Part shown: one piece after another, positions 8,719 through 15,591 of the stretch
How positions within the stretch are numbered: position 1 is the first letter of the stretch
Layout: each line of letters starts with the position of its first letter
Assembly (NCBI GenBank): GCA_965206445.1
Contig: CBDBJR010000002.1
Span: forward strand, 1,674,001-1,738,000
Reading direction: 5' to 3'
Length of the DNA stretch: 64,000 bases
Source: CBDBJR01 sp965206445
GTDB lineage: Bacteria > Pseudomonadota > Gammaproteobacteria > Arenicellales > Poriferihabitantaceae
The notes under the pieces: model-generated
Told to the model about the DNA's origin: nothing
Databases searched by the model: none
What the model saw: only the letters and a program-made list of their open reading frames with translations
Program-made: the position numbers and the translations under genes

Positions 8719-9207
8719 TCAGCCGTATTGTCTTATGCCGTCCGGTAGCACAGCGCGCGCGAGTTTCAGCGCGATTCCAATTGCCGCCGTCCCGCTTGGA
8801 GCAAACAGCGAACGATTCAAATCGCCGGGCGCAAGCGCGGATAATTTAGCGGTGAGTCGCGTGGCAGTTTCATTGGCGAATCGGCGCGGCGAAAACGGCT
8901 GACGGCGAAGTTCCGCGCGAATCGCCGATAACACCCGCCGATTTCCATAGCCGACTTGATGAACGCTGTTGCCGTGAAAATCCATAATTCGCCGTCCATC
9001 GCAGGCGATCAAATACATTCCTCGGCAGCCGCTGAGAGCATCTAAGCATGGCGTGGAGAGTCCCTGATGCAGAAAAAAACGGGCGTCGTCGGCGAGCATT
9101 TTTCGCGTCCGCGAATCGCGCTGTGCGCGGTCCCAGTCACGCCTCGCCGACGAGCGATTAATGTCGCCTTCGCTTTGTTCAATTGCTGTCGTCTGCGATT
9201 TTGTCAC
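8719..9207 (-). pseudogene. pbfA: PbfA-like AEP-pathway lyase, N-terminal fragment
   Basis: 162 codons matching the first third of a class III aminotransferase-fold protein of roughly 440 residues. The block EGDIN...ARFFLHQGLSTPCL...DFHGNSVHQVGYG...LAPGDLNRSLFAPSGTAAIG...ALKLAR closely resembles PbfA, the (R)-1-hydroxy-2-aminoethylphosphonate ammonia-lyase of AEP-derivative catabolism. Similarity stops after KLAR (near 8755) and the frame runs into unrelated sequence and a stop, so the PLP lysine domain is gone and no enzyme can be made. It starts with GTG, 19 bp after the LysE-type gene. The break lies about 60 bp from the dif-like site. Confidence 0.75.
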
Positions 9208-9226
9208 ATCAATTCATCGGCGATTG

Positions 9227-9865
9227 TCAGATATTCGGCCTATATGCTGCCAGTTTCAGACCAAAGCCGAAGAACACGACGCCGGTGATCCCTTTCAACC
9301 AGCGCTGGAATCCTCCGTGCCGTGCAATCGTCGTTAGTGTGGAGAATAAGAGCACCATCGCTCCGAACCAGATAGCGTTGATCAGGGAGTGCAGGAAAAC
9401 CAGAAGGAAGGCGGATGCCGCGGCGTTCTCGCCAGCAGTCATGAACTGCGGAAAAGCCGCGAGATAGAACATCGAGACCTTGGGGTTTAGGGCATTCGTC
9501 AAAAGCCCCTCGACATAAGCATTGAAGAGAGTCCTCCGCCTTTTTGCCGGAACGACCCTCTCGGCAGTCTCAATCCGTTGAAATGCCGCGATGAGTGCCC
9601 TGACGCCAATCCAGCAAAGATAAGCCGCGCCAAGATACTTCACGATCGCGAATGCCGTGGCCGATTGCACCAAAATGAAAGAGATGCCAAGAATTGAAAG
9701 TGCGCCGTGCAGATAAAACGCCGTCACGAAGCCCGCGACATTGGCGAAACCGGCACTTCGGCCCGATGTCGGCACTGTTTTGGCGACCAAGACGCCGTTC
9801 GGACCAGGAGACATGACAAGGAGCGAAGCGACGAAGACAAACGCGAGAACCTCTGACCAGATCAT
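9227..9865 (-). CDS. LysE/RhtB family exporter
   Basis: A 212-residue membrane protein of the amino acid exporter family. The hallmark MSPGPNGVLVAKT motif is at residues 18-30, and LLTNALNPKVSMFYLAAFPQF is the typical central segment. Five to six hydrophobic helices are visible. It appears intact. Its ATG overlaps the stop of a 32-codon ORF (ATGA), so translation is probably coupled. It sits between pbfD and the pbfA fragment, flanked by partial copies of the pbfD/pbfA junction, so it was captured into the phosphonate cluster or joined to it by recombination. Cargo is unknown; an amino acid or aminophosphonate are possibilities. Confidence 0.85.
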   Translation of the reverse strand: MIWSEVLAFVFVASLLVMSPGPNGVLVAKTVPTSGRSAGFANVAGFVTAFYLHGALSILGISFILVQSATAFAIVKYLGAAYLCWIGVRALIAAFQRIETAERVVPAKRRRTLFNAYVEGLLTNALNPKVSMFYLAAFPQFMTAGENAAASAFLLVFLHSLINAIWFGAMVLLFSTLTTIARHGGFQRWLKGITGVVFFGFGLKLAAYRPNI

Positions 9866-9960
9866 TTCGCTTTCCCGACATTTTTCTGCGACACTCGAAC
9901 CGACTCGCCATCGTGGCGGGAAATGGCGACGCCGGGAATGCTTTGATGGGATTTCATCAT
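9862..9960 (-). CDS. Small 32-codon ORF coupled to the LysE-type gene
   Basis: A short ORF starting MMKSHQSIPG and ending VGKAK. It is preceded by a strong Shine-Dalgarno sequence (AAAGGAG, about 5-8 bp before the ATG). Its ATG overlaps the TGA of the upstream 38-codon pbfA remnant, and its own TGA overlaps the ATG of the exporter. I do not recognise the peptide. It could be a leader peptide delivering ribosomes to the exporter, or the N-terminal stub of a deleted gene. The good ribosome-binding site argues that it is translated. Confidence 0.4.
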   Translation of the reverse strand: MMKSHQSIPGVAISRHDGESVRVSQKNVGKAK

Positions 9961-10073
9961 ATTTCTCCTTTGTGGATGCCGATTGGAATCCTGCGCCGAA
10001 TAATCGCGCTTATACACTGCGAAAAGAAGCGGGCGTCGTCGGCGAGCATTTTTCGCGTCTGCGATTTTGTCAC
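9957..10073 (-). pseudogene. Second pbfA 5' remnant, 38 codons, with internal 84-bp deletion
   Basis: The GTG start overlaps the pbfD stop. The first six codons (MTKSQT) and then RKMLADDARFF repeat the start of the other pbfA fragment, but 28 codons present there are missing; the deletion ends lie in short GACG matches (CAGACG and CGGACG). After the FF pair the sequence becomes unrelated and stops after 38 codons, with TGA overlapping the next ORF's ATG. Where the copies match, the differences flanking the deletion are synonymous (CGT/CGC, TTT/TTC; ATC/ATT and GAT/GAC in the upstream pbfD tail), so they come from diverged functional alleles and not from a recent duplication. Confidence 0.65.
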
Positions 10074-11212
10074 ATCAATTCGTCGGCAATTTCTTCGCCG
10101 ACGGCGAAAGCGATGGACGCGCCAATTCCGGCGGTGACCATCACCACGCGCACAGCCTTGTCGGGGCGGTCAATCAGCAGCGAGCGATCCGGCAGATAAG
10201 GATACCAGCCGAGCCATCGCTCGCACACTTCGGCAGGCGCATTAAATGTTTCGTTGAATTCGCGCAGGATTAAATTTTCCGCCGCAACTGGGGCGAAAGG
10301 GTCAGGCGGATTCTGTCCGTATTCGTGGCTGTCGCCGACCGTCAGAGAGCCGTCCGCCGATTGCGCAGCGACTAAATGCACGCCGTGAGTCAGGGCATCG
10401 GATTTTTCTTTTTTGAGTCGCGACAGCAATGCGCGATGCGCGGAGAATTTGTGGAATCCTTCGCATCTGCCAACGCTTAAATCATTTATAACCGCCGCGC
10501 CGATTTGGAAATTTTTTCGCGCCGGACGCAGCCGCAGCATCTGCAGTTTGCAGAATTGCAATTTATAGGAAGCGAGACGATCAGCGAACAGCGTGACGGA
10601 ATCACCGCCCGGACAAATCGCGCAACGACTCGCGGCGAATTTGCCAATGCTGGTTTCAAGGCGCGGCGGATTCGCCGAATGCACCGCGACGCGCCAGAAA
10701 AATTGAACGCCGAAGTGGTCGGCGAGAAAGCGCGTCAGACGCGGAATCGCCTCGCGCGATTCCACCCGCAATTCACTCGGGCTCCACAGTGCGCCGCGGA
10801 GTCCGTCGACGCGCAGCCCGGGCGACCGCTTGCGCGCCTGACTCGGCGAGAGCATTTCGCATTCGCCGCCGGCTTCCGTAAGTGCAAACGATTCCAGCAC
10901 GGCGAGGGTTTCTTCCAATCGCGCCGTGACGACGAGTCCGCGATGCGAAATTTTAATTCCGGCGGCGACGGATAACTTCTCCCAAATGTTGCGCGCGCGA
11001 CGGGCACGAATCCAATCGTCGCCGCCGAGTCCGGTTATCAGAATCAATCCGAAATTCCGTACCGACGCGCCCCGCGCGGCGAAATCGCGGTCAAAGACGG
11101 CGACTCGCGCGCCTCGCCGGGCCGCCGCATAAGCGCAGGCAAGTCCGACAATTCCTGCGCCGACCACTGCGAAATCAAAGGGCGCGGCTTTGCGATTCGC
11201 TATTTTTGTCAT
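10070..11212 (-). CDS. pbfD: FAD-dependent oxidoreductase of the phosphonate-linked TIGR03364 type (PbfD-like)
   Basis: A 380-residue DAO-family flavoprotein. The ADP-binding motif VVGAGIVGLACAYAAARRG is near residues 16-34, with SVRNFGLI, GDSHEYGQNPP and a C-terminal VTAGIGASIAFAVGEEIADELM. These features match the TIGR03364 subgroup, known from phosphonate gene clusters and linked to oxidation of AEP derivatives. The frame is intact. The neighbouring pbfA and PhnS-like pieces support the assignment. Codon use and composition differ from the flanking housekeeping genes. The start lies only a few bases from the PhnS-like fragment on the opposite strand, leaving no room for an ordinary divergent promoter, so another rearrangement joint may lie there. 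Confidence 0.8.
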   Translation of the reverse strand: MTKIANRKAAPFDFAVVGAGIVGLACAYAAARRGARVAVFDRDFAARGASVRNFGLILITGLGGDDWIRARRARNIWEKLSVAAGIKISHRGLVVTARLEETLAVLESFALTEAGGECEMLSPSQARKRSPGLRVDGLRGALWSPSELRVESREAIPRLTRFLADHFGVQFFWRVAVHSANPPRLETSIGKFAASRCAICPGGDSVTLFADRLASYKLQFCKLQMLRLRPARKNFQIGAAVINDLSVGRCEGFHKFSAHRALLSRLKKEKSDALTHGVHLVAAQSADGSLTVGDSHEYGQNPPDPFAPVAAENLILREFNETFNAPAEVCERWLGWYPYLPDRSLLIDRPDKAVRVVMVTAGIGASIAFAVGEEIADELM

Positions 11213-11219
11213 CCATTAA

Positions 11220-11327
11220 AAAAATGCCGCGCTGTTTCTGTCTCTGGGCATCGCCGCCCGTGCTGCCACCGACCTCGTCGTTTATACGGCGATTGAGGCC
11301 GAAGACTTGAAGCGCTACGCCGCTTTT
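11220..11327 (+). pseudogene. N-terminal remnant of a PhnS-like AEP-binding protein
   Basis: This frame reads a signal-peptide-like KNAALFLSLGIAARA followed by ATDLVVYTAIEAEDLKRYAAF, which strongly resembles the mature start of the AEP ABC-transporter solute-binding protein (TDLxVYTALEADxLK). Similarity ends exactly where the acs stop codon begins (11328). No ATG is in frame: a TAA lies just upstream, and the run of seven A residues at 11218-11224 suggests a one-base slip, since one more A would read I/M-KKNAALFLSL. Only about 36 codons remain, so it is a dead fragment. It identifies the lost transport part of the island. Confidence 0.6.
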
Positions 11328-13265
11328 TCATTGATTGGCCCGATTGGCAATCAGCTCATCAACCACTGCCGGGCTGGCCAGCGTGCTGGTGTCCCCCAGA
11401 TCATCCAGCTCATTTTGCGCGATTTTGCGCAGTATCCGGCGCATGATTTTCCCGGAGCGGGTTTTCGGCAGCCCGGGCGCCCATTGAATCACATCCGGTT
11501 TGGCGAACGCGCCAATCTCTTTGCGCACCAATTCGATCAGTTCGCGGTGTAACACACCGTCCGGCTCGACCTCGGCCATCAAGGTGACGTAGGCATAAAC
11601 CCCCTGTCCTTTGATTGCATGCGGATAACCGACTACGGCGGCTTCGGCGACTTTGCTGTGCAGCACGAGCGCGCTTTCGATTTCCGCAGTGCCCATGCGG
11701 TGCCCGGAGACATTGATGACGTCATCCACCCGCCCGGTAATCCAGTAAAAGCCGTCTTTATCGCGCCGCGCGCCGTCGCCGGTTGTGTAGTAGCCGGGAT
11801 AGGCGGTGAAATAGGTGTCGATAAACCGCTGATGGTCGCCGTAAACGGTGCGCATCTGCCCCGGCCAGGACTGCTTTATCACCAGATTGCCGGATGCTTC
11901 CCCCGTCAGCTCATTGCCCTGATTGTCCATTAAAGCCGGTTGAATGCCGAAAAACGGCAGCGTCGCGGAACCCGGTTTCAGGTCGGTGGCACCGGGCAAC
12001 GGGGTGATCAGAATACCGCCGGTTTCGGTTTGCCACCAGGTATCGACAATCGGACAGCGCGCCTCCCCCACGGTATGGTAATACCACTCCCATGCCTCCG
12101 GATTGATCGGCTCACCAACGGTTCCCAGTATGCGCAGCGAACGGCGGCTATGCCGCTTCACCGGCGCGTCTCCTTGCGCCATCAAGGCGCGCAAAACCGT
12201 TGGGGCGGTATAAAAAACCGTCACCCGATGCCGTTCGACGATCTGCCAGAAACGACTCGCATCGGGATACGTGGGCACACCCTCAAACATCAGCGTGGTC
12301 GCCCCGTTGGCCAGCGGGCCGTAAATAATATAGGAATGGCCGGTAATCCAGCCGACATCGGCGGTACACCAGTAAATATCGTCCTCCCGGTGGTCGAACA
12401 CATATTTATGCGTCATCGCGGCGTATAGCTGATAGCCGCCGGTGGTATGCAGTACGCCTTTCGGCTTGCCGGTGGAGCCGGATGTATAGAGGATGAACAG
12501 CGGGTCTTCTGCCTCCATTTCTTCCGCTGCGCATTCGGCCGAGACGGTTTGCATCGCATCGTGATACCAGACGTCGCGCTCGGCATTGGCGGCAACCGGA
12601 TTGCCGGTGCGCTGTACAACCACCGTCGTGTGTACGTTGGGGCAGTCGCGCAACGCCTGTTCAACATTGTTTTTTAGCGGCACATGATTACCGCCGCGCG
12701 GGCCTTCATCGGCGGTGATGACCACCCGGCAGTCGGAATCCAGAATACGGTCGCGCAATGCATCGGGAGAAAAGCCGCCAAACACCACCGAATGCACTGC
12801 GCCTATGCGTGCGCAGGCCAGCATCGCCACCGCCGCCTCCGGCAGCATCGGCATGTAGATGCAGACGCGGTCGCCTTTTTTTACCGTGCGCTGTTTGAGC
12901 ACGTTGGCAAATTGACAGACCAGCCGATGCAGCTGTCGATAGGTAATCGATTTGCCGCTATTGAGGGTGTCTCCTTCCCAGATAATCGCAGTCTGATCGG
13001 CACGCTCTTCCAGATGGCGATCGATGCAATTGTACGCCGCGTTCAGCCGCGCACCCTGAAACCACTTAATCTCTCCGGCGGCGTAATCCACCTCCATCAC
13101 GTTGTCCCAGCGGCGGTACCAACTGACGAACCGGCCCGCCTGTTCGGCCCAAAACGCTTCCGGCCGTTCTATCGACCGGCGGTACATTGCCAGATACTGC
13201 TGACGATTCAGCTGCGCCTGGGCGGCCACATCAGCCGCGACCGGGTATGTTTTTTGTTCGGACAT
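11328..13265 (-). CDS. acs: Acetyl-CoA synthetase
   Basis: A 645-residue AMP-forming acetate:CoA ligase. The ANL-family P-loop YTSGSTGKPKGVLH, the WWQTETGG motif, the YTTGDGARRDKDGF hinge region and the acetylatable lysine segment RSGKIMRR near the C-terminus are all present. The start (MSEQKTYPV) was preferred over a 34-residue upstream extension without similarity. The last residues (ANQ) lie directly against the truncated PhnS-like fragment, so the AEP island ends within a few bases of this stop. It activates acetate in the cytoplasm; no operon partner is evident. Confidence 0.96.
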   Translation of the reverse strand: MSEQKTYPVAADVAAQAQLNRQQYLAMYRRSIERPEAFWAEQAGRFVSWYRRWDNVMEVDYAAGEIKWFQGARLNAAYNCIDRHLEERADQTAIIWEGDTLNSGKSITYRQLHRLVCQFANVLKQRTVKKGDRVCIYMPMLPEAAVAMLACARIGAVHSVVFGGFSPDALRDRILDSDCRVVITADEGPRGGNHVPLKNNVEQALRDCPNVHTTVVVQRTGNPVAANAERDVWYHDAMQTVSAECAAEEMEAEDPLFILYTSGSTGKPKGVLHTTGGYQLYAAMTHKYVFDHREDDIYWCTADVGWITGHSYIIYGPLANGATTLMFEGVPTYPDASRFWQIVERHRVTVFYTAPTVLRALMAQGDAPVKRHSRRSLRILGTVGEPINPEAWEWYYHTVGEARCPIVDTWWQTETGGILITPLPGATDLKPGSATLPFFGIQPALMDNQGNELTGEASGNLVIKQSWPGQMRTVYGDHQRFIDTYFTAYPGYYTTGDGARRDKDGFYWITGRVDDVINVSGHRMGTAEIESALVLHSKVAEAAVVGYPHAIKGQGVYAYVTLMAEVEPDGVLHRELIELVRKEIGAFAKPDVIQWAPGLPKTRSGKIMRRILRKIAQNELDDLGDTSTLASPAVVDELIANRANQ

Positions 13266-13290
13266 GTATTCGCTCCAGATTATAGGCCGG

Positions 13291-14262
13291 TCAGGTTTCC
13301 CGCCAATTGCGCGGCTGGCCGGACAAGCCGGACACACTGCCGCCAACGGCATCGGCGTAAATACCAAATGAGCCGATGTCGCTTTCCTTGAAATACCGGC
13401 GCAGCATGATCTCGGTTTCCTGATTCGGCAGCCGTTGCCAGGGCAGGGTGTCGCGATCGAACAACGCCAGCCGGTGTTTGGATAGCCGGGCAGCCGTCGG
13501 AGAGCGCATCAAACTACCGCGATAGAAAATATAATTCTCACCGCTATCGGCGGTTTCAAAAACAGAATACAGGAAGTCAATATCGGCGTGCAACTCCAGC
13601 TCTGACAGCAGCTTTGCAAGCCGCTCATCATGCCCGACCAGATTCCCCTCGACCCTGGTATTGGGCACCTGCCAGTCATTGGTCCGCTGTTGCAGCATCA
13701 CGCTCCCCTGCCAGCCGACAATGCTGCCGACGTAAGTAGCCAGGGCATGATTGACGCCAAGGGCGCCGGTCTGTACGCCCAGGGTGACATAGCCGCCCCG
13801 CCAGTAGCCCAGCGGGTCGCCATTGTCCATGCCAAACCAGGACACCTCACCAATCAGGATAATGTGATCGCCGGCCTCTATCTGGTTGTATTTGACGCAA
13901 TCGAACCACCCCATGCAGCCGTCAATCAACGGCGACCCGGTAACGCCGGGGCGGGTTTTAACAAAATCGAACTTGTTCGGCTCTTTGGTCGCAAAGGCGG
14001 TCGATATGGCCTGTTGTTCTTCGGTCAATATATTCACGGCAAACCCCGGCGCATGGGTGAAGGCGTCGACCGCATCGGCATTTTTGGCAATGCAAATCAG
14101 CACCAGCGGCGGCTGCAATGAAACCGAGGTAAACGAGTTGGCGGTAAAGCCGCGCTGTCGATTTTGACTGTCGCGGGTGGTCACAATCGTAACACCGGTC
14201 ATAAAGGTCGACAATGCCTGCCGGAACGCCTGCGTATCCATGGTTGGGCTCGTGCTGCTCAT
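13291..14262 (-). CDS. Flavin reductase family protein with C-terminal extension
   Basis: A 323-residue protein. Residues about 10-165 are a flavin reductase-like split barrel (FMTGVTIVTT, GFTANSFTSVSLQPPLVL, DHIILIGEV). The remaining 150 residues form a second domain with EGNLVGHDERL and a C-terminal RRYFKESDIGSFGIYADAVGG, which I cannot name. It probably reduces FMN/FAD with NAD(P)H for a partner oxygenase or acts directly on a small substrate. It follows the M24 gene on the same strand with a 72-bp gap and lies 25 bp before acs, so the three may form one transcript. Confidence 0.75.
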   Translation of the reverse strand: MSSTSPTMDTQAFRQALSTFMTGVTIVTTRDSQNRQRGFTANSFTSVSLQPPLVLICIAKNADAVDAFTHAPGFAVNILTEEQQAISTAFATKEPNKFDFVKTRPGVTGSPLIDGCMGWFDCVKYNQIEAGDHIILIGEVSWFGMDNGDPLGYWRGGYVTLGVQTGALGVNHALATYVGSIVGWQGSVMLQQRTNDWQVPNTRVEGNLVGHDERLAKLLSELELHADIDFLYSVFETADSGENYIFYRGSLMRSPTAARLSKHRLALFDRDTLPWQRLPNQETEIMLRRYFKESDIGSFGIYADAVGGSVSGLSGQPRNWRET

Positions 14263-14334
14263 TGGCTATCGATAATCTGCATGCTGACACGCGTTTTCAT
14301 CCGCTGATTGTCGCCGACCGGCGACCGGGGTCGG

Positions 14335-15486
14335 TTAGATGACAATTAAATCGGTCGGTTTGCTGCTCAGTCTTTCATAGCCGGTCGGGGTGACCAGAAT
14401 GGTTTGACCCAGAGTCATCGAGTTGCCGCTGTCGCTGTTCATCAGGATGATATGCACAAACAACACCATGCCGGCCTGAATGGCAAACGGATTATCGGCG
14501 TAAAACATCGGATAATCCATCCATATCGGCGTATACATCGCCCCCAGGCTGTAGCCGCAGGCATTCATGCGGTGCCGGGAGAAGCCGGCGGCGTCCAGTA
14601 CCCGTGCATGTTCGGCAAATACCCGCCCCATTTGCGCCCCCGGCCGGATTGAGTGCAGGCAGGCCTGCATCGCATCCGAACAGGCCAGATGCATCGCCCG
14701 ATGCTCGGCCGACGGCCGGCCGAGCAGGAAAGTCTGCATCAAACAGGCATGATAGCGGCGATAGGCGCCGGCGTATTCGAGTGTCAGCTGATCCTGTTTA
14801 TCGAGGTTTCTGCGGCCGGAAAAGTAGCGGCATAGCAGCGCACCCGGCCCCGAACCGATAATAAACTCATTGCCGGGATAGTCGCCGCCGCCTTTGAATA
14901 CGGCGCCCTGCATTGCGGCCAGGATATCGCCTTCAAATGCCCCCGGCGCGGCGGTGGCCAGCGCCGCCGCCATCGCATCATCGGCCAATTCGGCCGCCCG
15001 GCGCACATACACGATTTCGGCCGCACTTTTCACCACCCGCAGTTCGCTGACCAGACTCGATGCATCCTGCAAGCGGCAAAAGCCGTCCAGCCCGGCATCC
15101 AGCAGTTTGCCATAGGCGGCAGACAGGCCGTAAGCGTTGTATTCGCACCCCAGACATTGACCGGCAGCCGCATAATCGTACAACATGGCGCGCAAATCGG
15201 CCACCGGGTTGGCGCCCTCCCCATCTACCCACACACGAATATCGGTGATATCCGAGGTATGCCGGGCTTGACGCAGGTCGGGCGCGCGGGTCAACAAGGC
15301 GTAGCGGCCGTCGGCCGCGAAATACAGACATTGGAAAAAGCAAAACCCGAACGTGTCGTAGCCGGTCAGATAAAACATACTCTCCTGTTTAAACAACAGG
15401 ATGCCGTCGAGCCCGGCAGCCTGGAGTTTTGCCGCCGCCGCCCGGCGCCGCGCGGACATTTCATCGGCACTGAAATGTAAAGACAT
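14335..15486 (-). CDS. DoeA-like M24 family hydrolase (ectoine hydrolase type)
   Basis: A 383-residue creatinase/aminopeptidase-fold protein: Creatinase_N domain about 10-145, M24 domain after it. The segments LTLEYAG, MNACGYSLGAMYTPIW and MVLFVHIILMNSDSG...TLGQT resemble ectoine hydrolase DoeA. The five metal ligands of M24 metallopeptidases are not conserved (E for the first Asp, Cys near the second, no matching His or Glu), as expected for the metal-independent branch. The start MSLHFSADEM was chosen because upstream in-frame sequence overlaps the divergent metY. No doeB or ectoine biosynthesis genes are in the window, so the substrate remains open. Confidence 0.7.
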   Translation of the reverse strand: MSLHFSADEMSARRRAAAAKLQAAGLDGILLFKQESMFYLTGYDTFGFCFFQCLYFAADGRYALLTRAPDLRQARHTSDITDIRVWVDGEGANPVADLRAMLYDYAAAGQCLGCEYNAYGLSAAYGKLLDAGLDGFCRLQDASSLVSELRVVKSAAEIVYVRRAAELADDAMAAALATAAPGAFEGDILAAMQGAVFKGGGDYPGNEFIIGSGPGALLCRYFSGRRNLDKQDQLTLEYAGAYRRYHACLMQTFLLGRPSAEHRAMHLACSDAMQACLHSIRPGAQMGRVFAEHARVLDAAGFSRHRMNACGYSLGAMYTPIWMDYPMFYADNPFAIQAGMVLFVHIILMNSDSGNSMTLGQTILVTPTGYERLSSKPTDLIVI

Positions 15487-15591
15487 GGTCGGATAACTCC
15501 CGTGGTTTTTGACCGCCGCACGTACCCGGAACTGCGGTATGCGGGTTACAATAGATACGCTAACATCCCGATTAAAGCATGAGTGAAGACG

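Noticed and set aside
9741..10199. 152-codon plus-strand frame over the exporter start
   Set aside because: Antisense to pbfD and the LysE-type gene, with low-complexity shadow translation.
10505..10975. 156-codon plus-strand frame antisense to pbfD
   Set aside because: Shadow of a clear FAD oxidoreductase; Arg-rich and unlike any family.
8609..11330. Insertion sequence or integrase responsible for the AEP island
   Set aside because: No transposase, integrase, terminal inverted repeats or target duplications were found, and no second dif-like site is visible at the right edge.
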